Part shown: piece by piece, positions 35,417-43,985 of the stretch | Numbering within the stretch: position 1 is the stretch's first letter | Layout of the letters: the number at the start of each line of letters is the position of its first letter | Assembly (NCBI RefSeq): GCF_014851675.1 | Contig: NZ_JACVAE010000005.1 | Span: 291,024-355,023 of the forward strand | Direction of reading: 5' to 3' | Length of the DNA stretch: 64,000 nucleotides | DNA from: Rhizobium sp. ARZ01 | GTDB taxonomy: Bacteria > Pseudomonadota > Alphaproteobacteria > Rhizobiales > Rhizobiaceae | Made by a program: the position numbers and the translations under genes | The notes under the pieces: generated by a model | Database searches by the model: none | Seen by the model: only the letters and a program-made list of their open reading frames with translations | Told to the model about the DNA's origin: nothing

Positions 35417-37975
35417 ATGCGTAGAATTCTCGCCTATGTAACAATTGCCTCTTTCTTCTCGACCTCGGCCCTCGCAGATCCCGCAATCTTGACAGCCAAC
35501 GTTAACTTCAGGGAAGGTCCAGGCACTGGATTTGATGCAATGCGTGTCATTCCACAGGGCGACGAAGTCGATATCAAGGAGTGTGATGCAACAGCGGCCT
35601 GGTGCGCAGTCAGGCACTCCGGGACTAATGGTTTCGTCGCGGGAAAATATCTCAACCAGTCGGACTCCAACGCACCAGCCTGGCCGAGGGTTTTCGATAC
35701 GGACGCGGGCGCAACGATAACGCTTTACCAGCCGCAGATCACAGAATGGAAGGATTTCAGCCAGCTCGACGCTCTCGTCGCTACCGAACTGAAGACCTCG
35801 GCCAGCGCAAAGCCAGTTTATGGCGTCATCGGACTGTCGGCCAAGACCGTGGCTGACGATGAAAACGACAATGTGACTCTGACGGATATAAAAGCTACGC
35901 GACTGGATTTTTCCGGGCTGGAGCGCAAGGAGCTTTCTGACCTCGCCCTCGATATCGGCAAAATCATCCCAACGGATCCGATCGTTGTCTCCGAGCAGCG
36001 CCTGGCGGCAAGCCTTGCGGAATATAAGCGACTTGCAGATGTCCCAGGTATTAAGGCAGACCCGCCGCCAATCTTCTTCAGTGAAATGCCGTCGATCTTG
36101 TTACAGACGGATGGCAAGGCTGTTTCAGCCCCCGTCAAGGATGCCCAGGGCCTCACCTTCATAGTGAATACAAACTGGGACCTCCTGAAGGTAGACGGGT
36201 CGAGCAGCTACTACCTTCGAGATGAAAAGAACTGGCTCACGTCCAACAAGCTGGAGTCGGATTGGGTCGAGGCAGACGCCGTTCCAAATGCGCTCTCCAA
36301 GCTGCCGGAAAGTGACACCTGGAAAGAGGCAAAGGCTGCACTGCCGCCCACTCCGTTCAAGGAGAACGAAACGCCAAAGGTTTTTTACTCCGACAAGCCA
36401 GCGGAGCTTTTGCTGTTTGACGGAAAACCCGTCCTCGAGCCAATCGCTAGTACGACGCTTGATTGGGCGTCCAATACCGAGAGCGCCGTCTTTCACGACC
36501 GGGCAAATCGCAAATGGTACGTCCTTCTCTCTGGAAGATGGTTCTCGTCCACCTCTCTCGAAGGACCGTGGAGCTTTGCCACCCCCGATTTGCCTGATGA
36601 CTTCCTGAACCTACCCGACGACGCTCCATATTCCGCGGTGCGGGCCTCGATTCCCGGCACATCCGAGAGCGCGATGGCGCGGCTGAAAGCCAGTATTCCG
36701 AAACTGGCCCGCGTGTCGACCGACGGGTCCGTCAAGGTGGACGTGAGATACAACGGAGAGCCCAAATTCGAACCGATCGAAGGCACATCGCTGTTTTATG
36801 CCGTCAACGCCAGCGAACAGGTGATCAAGGTCGCTGAAAAATACTTCGTCCTCAAAGACGGCATCTGGTTCGTCGGTGATACGGCGATGGGGCCGTTCGC
36901 TGTTGCGCGCGCCGTTGCCGAGGAAATCTACTCGATTCCACCATCATCGCCCGTCTACAACGCCACTTACGTCCGCGTCTACGACAGCGAAGCTGATGCG
37001 GTCTGGTACGGATATACCCTCGGATATCTCTACACGTATCTGGCATGGGACACACTCGTTTGGGGTTCAGGTTGGTACTACCCGCCATACTGGGATTACT
37101 ACGACGATGATTGGCCCTATTATCCACCGCCAATCAGCTATGGATTTGGTGCTTCGTATAATCCCGCCTACGGGACCTACGGGCGCTATGGGTATGCTTA
37201 TGGACCGGAGAGAGGCTTGGTGTTCGGCGCTGCCTACAATCCTGAAACGGGAACACGGTTCCGAGGTGGCGCTGTGGCCGGGCCAAACGGTGAGAGAGGC
37301 TTCATCTCCGCCTACAATCCACGCACTGGCAATGCAATAGTGGCCCGTGGCGGGCAGAACGTCTACGGATCCTGGGGCAGCGTTTCGGTCAAGCACGGCG
37401 GAGAATTCGCGCGCATCAGCGGAGGTTCAACAGGGAATGCTGGCCGCCTGCGCTGGCGCAATACGGAAGGCAATAAAGGCTTTATCGTGGGCAGCAAGGG
37501 TGGTGATATCTATGCGGGCCGCGATGGCAACGTCTATCGCCGTCAGGACGGGCAGTGGCAGACGCACTCGCCGGATGGTTGGCAACCCGTTCAGCGTCCT
37601 GACAGCGAAAGCCTCAGAAATGCAGGCCGTCGCGCAGCGTCCGAAAGACCTCAAGCCACACAGCGTATTCAGAACCGGGCCGAGACACAGCCAGCCACGC
37701 GTCGCAATCAGCAGGTTCGTCAGCGAGCCCCGGATCATCTTTCCATCGACCGCACTGGACGTCAGTTGGGCAACCAGAATGAATTGAGCCGCAGCTATGG
37801 CACGCGTTACCCTGGCTCTAGCGGCAGCTTTCAAAACTTCGACCGAGGTGGCTATCGTGGCGGCGGTTTCCAAGGAGGTAGCCGAGGTGGCTTCTCAGGG
37901 GGCGGCAGTCGCGGCGGCGGAGCCATCATACGTGGCGGTGGGGGCGGCCGAGGTGGCGGTGGCCGTGGGCGGTGA
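35417..37975 (+). CDS. Large exported SH3-like, Gly/Tyr-rich protein
   Basis: 852 residues from ATG 35417 (GGAGAT upstream). The signal peptide is MRRILAYVTIASFFSTSALA. A bacterial SH3 domain at about 22-80 (LTANVNFREGPGTGFDAMRV, CAVRHSGTNGFVAGKYL) should bind peptidoglycan or peptides. The middle (about 120-540) repeats an FYSDKPAELLLFDGKPVLEP-like unit with W-rich segments (LLSGRWFSSTSLEGPWSFA). A Tyr/Pro stretch follows (WYYPPYWDYYDDDWPYYPPP). The C-terminus is Arg/Gln-rich then a Gly-Arg tail (GGGSRGGGAIIRGGGGGRGG). A cell-envelope or surface role is inferred. Confidence 0.75.
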   Translation: MRRILAYVTIASFFSTSALADPAILTANVNFREGPGTGFDAMRVIPQGDEVDIKECDATAAWCAVRHSGTNGFVAGKYLNQSDSNAPAWPRVFDTDAGATITLYQPQITEWKDFSQLDALVATELKTSASAKPVYGVIGLSAKTVADDENDNVTLTDIKATRLDFSGLERKELSDLALDIGKIIPTDPIVVSEQRLAASLAEYKRLADVPGIKADPPPIFFSEMPSILLQTDGKAVSAPVKDAQGLTFIVNTNWDLLKVDGSSSYYLRDEKNWLTSNKLESDWVEADAVPNALSKLPESDTWKEAKAALPPTPFKENETPKVFYSDKPAELLLFDGKPVLEPIASTTLDWASNTESAVFHDRANRKWYVLLSGRWFSSTSLEGPWSFATPDLPDDFLNLPDDAPYSAVRASIPGTSESAMARLKASIPKLARVSTDGSVKVDVRYNGEPKFEPIEGTSLFYAVNASEQVIKVAEKYFVLKDGIWFVGDTAMGPFAVARAVAEEIYSIPPSSPVYNATYVRVYDSEADAVWYGYTLGYLYTYLAWDTLVWGSGWYYPPYWDYYDDDWPYYPPPISYGFGASYNPAYGTYGRYGYAYGPERGLVFGAAYNPETGTRFRGGAVAGPNGERGFISAYNPRTGNAIVARGGQNVYGSWGSVSVKHGGEFARISGGSTGNAGRLRWRNTEGNKGFIVGSKGGDIYAGRDGNVYRRQDGQWQTHSPDGWQPVQRPDSESLRNAGRRAASERPQATQRIQNRAETQPATRRNQQVRQRAPDHLSIDRTGRQLGNQNELSRSYGTRYPGSSGSFQNFDRGGYRGGGFQGGSRGGFSGGGSRGGGAIIRGGGGGRGGGGRGR

Positions 37976-38287
37976 AGACTGTTTGTGGCGCAAGGTTGTC
38001 GCCTCGCCGCTCAACTTGATGTCCGCTTTTAGGAGACGGCTAGGATGCAAGCTATGACCTAGATGAAGGCGCACAGCAGCATCCGATGTGCGGCTGGCGA
38101 GGGCTCAGCAAGGATCAGGATACCCGGTGCAGGCTTTGCGGCGGAAAGGCAGAGAAGGGTCGAGGGAGCTGTTGTTCACGAGCCCTGTGCACGGCTTGTT
38201 GCGAGGATGTTCACGTTCTGGGCCAAGATGATGGCATAATGGATCGGCTGGAACTGCGCGTGCTGATCCTTCCGCGGCATCGTCCTT

Positions 38288-38611
38288 CTAAGACAGCATC
38301 TCGAGACCGTGTTTCCGGACGATCGAGAGCAGCTTCAATGCGGGACCGCTCGGCCGCTTCGCGCCGGTTTCCCACTTTTGTACTGTCGATTCACTGGTGT
38401 TTAAGTAGCGCGCGAAGACTGGCTGGCTGACATGGTTGTTCTCGCGCAGCGCCTTGATCTCGCTTGGCGTCAGCACCTGCGGAATGGACAGGCAAGTCTC
38501 ATCGAAGGTCTTCATGGTTTCCTTGTCGATGGTGCCCGCCGCATACATATCTTCGACGGCGCTATGGATCGCCTCGAAGGCATCGCTCTTGAACTTGCGC
38601 TTAGTCGCCAT
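38288..38611 (-). CDS. HigA-like antitoxin / HTH regulator
   Basis: 107 residues from ATG 38611. The C-terminal half is an XRE helix-turn-helix: LTPSEIKALRENNHVSQPVF, ARYLNTSESTVQKWETGAKR. The N-terminal half (FEAIHSAVEDMYAAGTIDKE) would bind the toxin. It starts 11 bases inside the end of the toxin gene, i.e. toxin-first order as in higBA, with translational coupling. It should repress its own promoter at the palindrome 5' of the toxin gene. Confidence 0.85.
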   Translation of the reverse strand: MATKRKFKSDAFEAIHSAVEDMYAAGTIDKETMKTFDETCLSIPQVLTPSEIKALRENNHVSQPVFARYLNTSESTVQKWETGAKRPSGPALKLLSIVRKHGLEMLS

Positions 38612-38960
38612 TGCAAATCTCCAATAGGGCACCGGTCCCGATTTCGGCATCGAGTTCGGCCTCTGTCTTGCGCCGATAGAGTTCGGCGAGCTTTCGGAAA
38701 GCCAGCAGCTCGTCGTCATCGATGTTTGCGCGGTCCTTCTTCGCGAACAGATAGGCGAATACCCAGTACTCACCGGCTTTCGCCAGAACGATCGAACGAT
38801 GCATGTTATCGTTGAGCCGCTTCTTGAACACGCCACCACCGAGATCATCAGCCTGTCCGCGTGCGACTTGCTCAATCGCCTTGCAAAGACCCTTATCGGA
38901 GATCCGCGCTTTCTTCGCTGCTTTGGAAAACCACGCGGTTTTAAAAATCCGTTCTGACAT
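38601..38960 (-). CDS. RelE/HigB-like toxin
   Basis: 119 residues from ATG 38960. The family sequence is clear: RIFKTAWFSKAAKKARISDK, LCKAIEQVARGQADDLGGGV, FKKRLNDNMHRSIVLAKAGE and YWVFAYLFAKKDRANIDDDE. This is the RelE fold of type II toxin-antitoxin systems (PF06296), predicted to cleave mRNA at the ribosome. An earlier GTG at 38975 would lie inside the operator, so the ATG is preferred. Confidence 0.85.
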   Translation of the reverse strand: MSERIFKTAWFSKAAKKARISDKGLCKAIEQVARGQADDLGGGVFKKRLNDNMHRSIVLAKAGEYWVFAYLFAKKDRANIDDDELLAFRKLAELYRRKTEAELDAEIGTGALLEICNGD

Positions 38961-38966
38961 CGCTTC

Positions 38967-38987
38967 ATATAGCACTAGGTGCTATAT
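38967..38987. promoter_or_regulatory. Operator palindrome of the toxin-antitoxin operon
   Basis: Perfect 9-bp arms ATATAGCAC and GTGCTATAT with spacer TAG, ending 6 bases before the toxin ATG. Its position and symmetry fit autorepression by the antitoxin. Confidence 0.75.
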
Positions 38988-39099
38988 CTATCAAGTTGTC
39001 GGGAAAAATTGCGGAGACTACGCTGCTTCCCATACCTGATTCCCAGGAATGCGTGTGATGTCGTATCGGCAAACGCTCAGGCTGTGCTAAGCATCATTC

Positions 39100-40011
39100 A
39101 TGGGATTCGGGGTCTTCATTCATCGCTCAGATTCGATCTACGACGACAGCCCAGCGGAACAGTACCAGTTCCCAAGCCAATATCTTGGACGGGTGCGGGC
39201 CTGCCTTGGCGACTGGATCATCTACTACGAGCCGCGCAAGGTCGCTGCGACGCGGGGCTACTTTGCTGTTGCCAAGGTGGCCGAGGTCATCCCGGACCCG
39301 AAAGCACCGGGTATGTATCTCGCGCTCATCGAACCGGGTAGCTATCTCGACTTCATCAATGCGGTTCCATTCAGCGGAACAGAGGGTGTGGTTGAGCGCG
39401 GCGTCCTGAATAAAGAAGGCCGGATATCGGGCAGAGCGCAGTCTGCCGTAAGGCCTATTTCGAGCGCGGACTTCAATCGCATTGTAGGCATTGGTCTCGA
39501 TGAGCACGTGCCCGAGTTGCCGCGGACCGGGGAGTTGGACGCAGGATTCGCGCTTCGCGGATTTGATGAGAGCAGCCAGGCGCAGTTCTTACTCGAGCAG
39601 GAACGCGATCGCGTCGTACAATTCTCGTCACGGATTGTCCGTGATCGGCTGTTTCGCCGTCTCGTCGTTCAGGCCTACGACAAACGCTGTGCAATCACTG
39701 GCTTGAAGCTCATCAACGGTGGGGGACGCGCTGAAGTTGATGCGGCGCATATACGGCCCGTCGAGGCGAATGGACCCGATATCCTTACCAATGGCATCGC
39801 ACTGTCTGGCACTGCGCATTGGATGTTCGACCGCGGCCTGATCAGCCTGTCCGATGATCTCGACATCCTGGTTTCGAGGCATGCCAACGATCCAGACAGC
39901 ATTGAAGGGCTGATCAACAGGTCTGGTCGAGCGATCGTGCCGATGCGGGCATTCGAGAGGCCGCATCCGCATTTCCTACGGTGGCATCGCGGGAATTGCT
40001 TCAAGCAATAG
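39100..40011 (+). CDS. HNH endonuclease (restriction-like)
   Basis: 303 residues. The N-terminal half is a conserved domain of type YDDSPAEQYQFPSQYLGRV, CLGDWIIYYEPRK. The C-terminal half is an HNH_2 nuclease: DKRCAITGLKLINGGGRAEV, DAAHIRPVEANGPDILTNGI, ALSGTAHWMFDRGLISLSDD, with His of AAHI, Asn of TNGI and His of AHWMF as catalytic and metal ligands. Often found as a solitary nuclease in mobile or defence regions. It stands beside the toxin-antitoxin pair; no methyltransferase partner is present, so it may be a modification-dependent or abortive nuclease. Confidence 0.85.
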   Translation: MGFGVFIHRSDSIYDDSPAEQYQFPSQYLGRVRACLGDWIIYYEPRKVAATRGYFAVAKVAEVIPDPKAPGMYLALIEPGSYLDFINAVPFSGTEGVVERGVLNKEGRISGRAQSAVRPISSADFNRIVGIGLDEHVPELPRTGELDAGFALRGFDESSQAQFLLEQERDRVVQFSSRIVRDRLFRRLVVQAYDKRCAITGLKLINGGGRAEVDAAHIRPVEANGPDILTNGIALSGTAHWMFDRGLISLSDDLDILVSRHANDPDSIEGLINRSGRAIVPMRAFERPHPHFLRWHRGNCFKQ

Positions 40012-40176
40012 GTGGCGCAGAACGCGATAAACGCGTCGGCAGTTTGAATTTGCTCAAGGCTCCCGCACTTCAGCAACTTCTGCAGTCAATTGATTGTTTC
40101 ATCGACGCATTCATGTGCTGCTCGGAGGGGAGGGGCACCCCATGCGCAGGCGAGCCGGGAAGTTCCATAAGAAACC

Positions 40177-40213
40177 TTACGCAATCAACATATTGATTTA
40201 AAAGAATAAAATT
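40177..40213. repeat. 37-bp direct repeat, left copy
   Basis: Identical at 36 of 37 positions to 43623-43659, same orientation. It contains an internal inverted repeat AATCAA/TTGATT followed by an A/T-rich tail (TAAAAGAATAAAATT). A shared GTTCCATAA also lies 7-8 bases upstream of each. The format resembles a tyrosine-recombinase attachment core. Confidence 0.65.
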
Positions 40214-40231
40214 GATTAAGATGCCTTAGCG

Positions 40232-40345
40232 GTGTCCGATACCGAAGCGGCTTGGAGGCTCTGTGATGAATGGATGGAGCACATGCGCAAAGAGCTTCAC
40301 GAAGAAATTCGGCTGGACATGGAGAGCGGGAAGTTCGTGCCGTAA
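40232..40345 (+). CDS. Possible 37-residue protein or fragment
   Basis: From GTG 40232 the frame reads VSDTEAAWRLCDEWMEHMRK, ELHEEIRLDMESGKFVP and a stop. The composition is natural (amphipathic helix). There is no clear ribosome-binding site, and it overlaps the end of a broken gene on the other strand. It may be the scrap of a larger gene. Confidence 0.25.
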   Translation: MSDTEAAWRLCDEWMEHMRKELHEEIRLDMESGKFVP

Positions 40346-40729
40346 GCCATCCGAACGCCGGCGTCTCGCAGGATCTCGATGGTTCTGGATCCGGCGCACC
40401 GCGCCATGTTGAGCTTTCGCTGGTTCGCCGTTGGGTCGCCGGATTCCTTGAGAGCGTCCAGGATGAACGTGTAGTAGTTCATCAGCTCGTCCTTGTCCTC
40501 ACGACGAACCCACCGAGTCAGTTCCTTCCTGTTGAACCTCGCCTGCTGGAAGCGATCGAATGTCACCCGGATCCACGGCCATCCCGACCATCAATATCGG
40601 AGGAACTTCGGTAGCCCAACGGTGTTGAAGGTCCAACCCCGATAGTAGCTGCACATACAAAGTGTAGCCTGGTAGCTCGGCCAACGGGATCGATCGATCC
40701 TCAGTGAAGTTCTTACGTCTGTCGACCAC
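40297..40729 (-). pseudogene. Broken gene of unknown family
   Basis: Two overlapping minus-strand frames form one plausible protein: ELPGYTLYVQLLSGLDLQHR, WATEVPPILMVGMA, then after a frameshift near 40560 FDRFQQARFNRKELTRWVRR, DELMNYYTFILDALKESGDP and SRTIEILRDAGVRMAYG. I do not recognise the family. It lies just downstream of the nucleotidyltransferase gene on the same strand and may have been its partner. Confidence 0.4.
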
Positions 40730-40806
40730 TTCCCGCGGACCCGATTATGGTTAACAGCCGTTTACCGTGTCTTAGGGCTGACAGCTCGCCTGAGGCGCGC
40801 AGACGA

Positions 40807-41886
40807 TCAGAACGGCAAGACGGCCTTTTCTCCGATGCCCCGACTCCCGGTATAGAGACATTCCCTGAGATTGTCCTTACGCTCGCCCGGTAGCATCGCT
40901 GCTCCAGCCCTGATGGCTTCCTGCCACGCTGGGCCGCGCTCCCACGCTTCGATGTAAGCGGAGGCGAGGTCGGCCGATTGGCGTGTCTCGAGCATAGCTT
41001 CGGTCAGGATCCCGGCCTGCATGATGTCCTTGTCGCGTTTGAGCACGCTGTCCGCATGACGTCTCGAGGCAACGATCAATTTGTGGATGGCATAGCGGGC
41101 AGGGTCGGGGACAAGTACTGAGACACCGGCTCCGTAGAGGAGCACCGTACGGACAGGTTCACGGATCAGGAAATCCATGAAGCGGAGCGGCTGGGCGCTT
41201 GCTCCGCCAAGGGCGGGCATGTCCGCGGGTTTGTCCAGGTACTCGTCCTTACCGCGGTTCGTCGTCAGAAACTCGACCCGATAGCCTTCCTTGTTCACGA
41301 ACGCCGTCGTGTCGGCCCCGGCGAGGTTAGGGACGGCACGGAACGTCGGATCCATGGTCTGCAAGAGGTCGAGGATCGGCGGCAGACTGTCCATGACCCC
41401 GGCAGAGATCGCGTAGTCCTGCGCGAAATCCGCATCTCCGGTCATCATGGCAGTAGAAGGAAGACGGACACCCAAGACGCCTGAATAAGTTCCGAAGGCG
41501 AGGGTGCCCACCAGAACCGCTCTCAATCGGAAGAGGCCAGCGGCTGCCAAGGCTTCGACAATCTCACCTGAGGCGCGGTCGGTAGGCTGCAGGCCGCCAT
41601 CGCGCGTCAGGCTCGAGACCAGACGTCGGCGTGTCCTGTAGTCGGTCTTGGTGCGGGAGAAATCCTCGACCCGTTTGGCGATCTCCGGATCGTCGGCAGG
41701 ACCGACATATTTCCGGGCTTGGCCGCCGTCGCCATCGGGCTGGTCGAAATACCAATAGTCCCGGTCTTTCACGCGCACTCTCACGAAGCGCCCGGTCGGA
41801 GGGAAGTCGAGGTTCCATGCGTCATCGAGCGCACGCTGCCCGATCTCGGCAAGCATGGTCTGATACATCATGTCGATGCGTCTCAT
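40807..41886 (-). CDS. GSU2403-family nucleotidyltransferase-fold protein
   Basis: 359 residues. The N-terminal 110 residues are helical with a conserved RVKDRDYWYFDQPDGDGG segment. The nucleotidyltransferase core follows: LRAVLVGTLAFGTYSGVLGV and TGDADFAQD, giving the G-[ST]-like turn and D-x-D. The second half (FLTTNRGKDEYLDKPADMPA, LGGASAQPLRFMDFLIREPV, YAIHKLIVASRRHADSVLKR) is the family-specific substrate domain. Such proteins are proposed to modify nucleic acids or proteins with nucleotides; the target is unknown. A CGAGGG ribosome-binding site precedes the ATG. A dead paralogue lies at 24 kb. Confidence 0.8.
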   Translation of the reverse strand: MRRIDMMYQTMLAEIGQRALDDAWNLDFPPTGRFVRVRVKDRDYWYFDQPDGDGGQARKYVGPADDPEIAKRVEDFSRTKTDYRTRRRLVSSLTRDGGLQPTDRASGEIVEALAAAGLFRLRAVLVGTLAFGTYSGVLGVRLPSTAMMTGDADFAQDYAISAGVMDSLPPILDLLQTMDPTFRAVPNLAGADTTAFVNKEGYRVEFLTTNRGKDEYLDKPADMPALGGASAQPLRFMDFLIREPVRTVLLYGAGVSVLVPDPARYAIHKLIVASRRHADSVLKRDKDIMQAGILTEAMLETRQSADLASAYIEAWERGPAWQEAIRAGAAMLPGERKDNLRECLYTGSRGIGEKAVLPF

Positions 41887-41901
41887 GGTGAACCCTCGTG
41901 T

Positions 41902-41927
41902 TATACTAATATCGCAAATCTAGTATA
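41902..41927. promoter_or_regulatory. Inverted repeat upstream of the nucleotidyltransferase gene
   Basis: Arms TATACTA (41902-41908) and TAGTATA (41921-41927) with a 12-base spacer. A half-related copy of the right arm (GCACATCTAGTATAATAGTG) recurs at 42017-42036. These may be repeated operator units or -10 elements for the leftward gene. Confidence 0.45.
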
Positions 41928-42284
41928 GTGAACTTCGAGCCGGGATCAATCCTCCCTTGGAGAAGGGGAGGGATCTCTTCCCGCTAGTCCCTGACTCTGT
42001 CGGTTATAACAGAATTGCACATCTAGTATAATAGTGCCGTCGAACAGGACCATCATAGGGACAGTCCGTACGACCGTCCTCATCAAGATCCATGCCGTCC
42101 TCCGTCTGCAGGGCAGGAGCGCAGTAACGGTTATTTCACTTTGGATCACAGCAGATTCAGGCGCTTAACGTCTCGACAACCGTACGATCGCAAAGCTGCG
42201 TCATCACTCGAAAATCCTTGGGCTCAGGCGGTTATGGCTATTGCTGAAAGCGGAGCGGATCTGAACGCAAAGAATGAGTTTGGA

Positions 42285-42638
42285 TCGACGCCTATCGCCC
42301 GCCGTCGAATGCGACGACTGCCCTTGTCCAGACCGCGCTCGCGTGCGCCGCGAAGGCATGGAAGGGGAATAGAGAAGGAAACGGGTTCGCGTACACGAAA
42401 GCTGGCGTGATGCTCGACGACCTGGTGCCGCAGGAACTCGCCCCGGTGGCTCTTCGCTCATGAACAGGCGAGCGCAGGAAAGCTGTCGGCCGCGCTGGAT
42501 ACGATCAACGATCGATGGGGGAAGAAGACTTTGGTCCTCGCCTCCGAGGGCTTCAGGCAGTCGTTCGCAACGAAGGCCGACATTCGATCCCCGCGCTATA
42601 CGACCCGGCTTTCAGATTTGCCAGTAGTAAGAGCGTGA
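42285..42638 (+). pseudogene. UmuC (Y-family DNA polymerase) C-terminal remnant
   Basis: Two frames carry the family's C-terminal part: RPPSNATTALVQTALACAAK, GFAYTKAGVMLDDLVPQELA, then after a frameshift near 42465 GKLSAALDTINDRWGKKTLV, RSPRYTTRLSDLPVVRA and a TGA at 42638. The last element matches the conserved MRSPRYTT-R-W-x-x-LP ending of UmuC. The palm and fingers are missing. Confidence 0.7.
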
Positions 42639-42749
42639 ATCGCTTAATACTTGAAATGGCCAGAATAACCGAAAGCTAAGAAATTCCGTTTATACGGGGC
42701 TGGCCAGGTGCAGTTATGCGCAGCAATGAGTTCGATTAAGGTTTTTGCA

Positions 42750-43493
42750 ATGAAGTCTTTTCTCTCAACCGTTTTCGCGGCGGCATTTATTGGTGCTTCT
42801 GCCTCGGCTTCGCCGGCGTTGGCTCAAGAGACAAGACCGCTTGATAACCTTTATGCTTGCGTCGGCTATTACAGAATTTTCCAGATGCTTCCGGCCTCTC
42901 GTCAGTATGGCGAGAAGCAGTTGAGCAAGCTATACAAGATTATCATGACAATTGAGGGCAAGAGCTTTGCCGAACCTAACGACCTTAGTGAGATCACCAT
43001 GGCGGGTTTTCAGGACGAAAACGGCCCGGATGAGTTTGTTGAAAAGACACGAAACGCTGACAAAAGCTGCACGGACACGATTGTACAATACTCTTCGGTA
43101 GCTCGCGGCGAAGCGGTCCCAATGTCCGAAGGGCCAAATGTTGCTATGATCGTTCACAACAAAAAACTGGTGACTGGACGGGCGGCATACGAAAAACAAG
43201 AAGCAGATCGAGCATCGGCATTTGAAGGAATGTTCGCAGAGGCGCAGCGTTGCGCTACAGTCTTTCGGGTTGAAACAGATCAATTTCCATCCGTAGCGCA
43301 TCAGCACGATATGGCCTTTTTCTGGGGTAGAGCTCAGAGCCTCGCAGAGAAAAATGGTAAGAGCGAGCTGGAATTTAGATCAGTGATATTTGATCCTTAT
43401 CAAGAAATCTCGGAAATGCGGTCATCAATGACGGATAAATACACAGAGGTGCTTGATACGTGCCGCGAACTCAGAACGTCATTGCAGCAATGA
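42750..43493 (+). CDS. Exported protein of unknown function
   Basis: 247 residues from ATG 42750 (TAAGG upstream). The signal peptide is MKSFLSTVFAAAFIGASASA, then SPALAQ cleavage. The mature protein is helical with scattered cysteines (LYACVGYYRIFQML, DKSCTDTIVQY, AQRCATVFR, LDTCRELR). No family recognised. Its base composition is visibly more A/T-rich than the neighbours, which with the flanking direct repeats suggests acquisition by transfer. Confidence 0.65.
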   Translation: MKSFLSTVFAAAFIGASASASPALAQETRPLDNLYACVGYYRIFQMLPASRQYGEKQLSKLYKIIMTIEGKSFAEPNDLSEITMAGFQDENGPDEFVEKTRNADKSCTDTIVQYSSVARGEAVPMSEGPNVAMIVHNKKLVTGRAAYEKQEADRASAFEGMFAEAQRCATVFRVETDQFPSVAHQHDMAFFWGRAQSLAEKNGKSELEFRSVIFDPYQEISEMRSSMTDKYTEVLDTCRELRTSLQQ

Positions 43494-43833
43494 TTTTGCA
43501 CTCGACCGACAGGTTAGAGTGGGCAAGTGCCTTTGCGGGTAAACGCGTTTTACCCCGCTTAGCAATCACGGCCCATGCGACCCGCGCCGCGCCATCTGTC
43601 CGATGGTTCCATAATACATATTTTACGCAATCAACTTATTGATTTAAAAGAATAAAATTCAATGGGCCTTCCCTTTAACCAGAACTTTGCAGATCAGTGG
43701 ATGACCGCTTAATGCCGGAGCTGCCGGTTGGCGGTCTTGACGCGAATGACCGCCTTGCGCACGTCTGCTGTCCTTTACGGCCGCGACGGAAGACTGCTGT
43801 CCGAGTTTCGTTCGGCCCTAACCCATCAATCGG
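43494..43833. other. Intergenic region holding the right direct repeat
   Basis: 340 bases with no credible gene. It contains the right copy of the 37-bp repeat and then degraded sequence leading into a metallo-hydrolase scrap. Confidence 0.4.
43623..43659. repeat. 37-bp direct repeat, right copy
   Basis: Right partner of 40177-40213, differing only at the centre (CTTA in place of CATA). GTTCCATAA lies at 43606-43614. Confidence 0.65.
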
Positions 43834-43985
43834 TCAGTACTCCCAGGGGCCTGGCACCCAACGAAAGACGTCGCCATCGACCGCCACGTGGCAGACGGAC
43901 GGAAACGACAGGTGCGTGGCCACCAGCGATTGACGGTTCGCCGCCAGCTCGAGCACCACGTCGGTCACCGCCGGATGCGGCGCTC
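43834..43985 (-). pseudogene. MBL-fold hydrolase C-terminal scrap
   Basis: About 48 residues without start: TDVVLELAANRQSLVATHLS, FPSVCHVAVDGDVFRWVPGP, WEY, stop. This is the C-terminal end of metallo-beta-lactamase-fold hydrolases (L-x-x-H-x-P-F-P-x-x-G-x-[IV]...RW-x-P-x-W-x-[YW]). All zinc-ligand motifs are missing. It abuts the end of the LysR gene. Confidence 0.5.

Noticed and set aside
42229..42290. Ankyrin-like phrase AIAESGADLNAKNEFGSTP
   Set aside because: Only one partial repeat, no second repeat or start; not enough to call an ankyrin gene next to the UmuC remnant.
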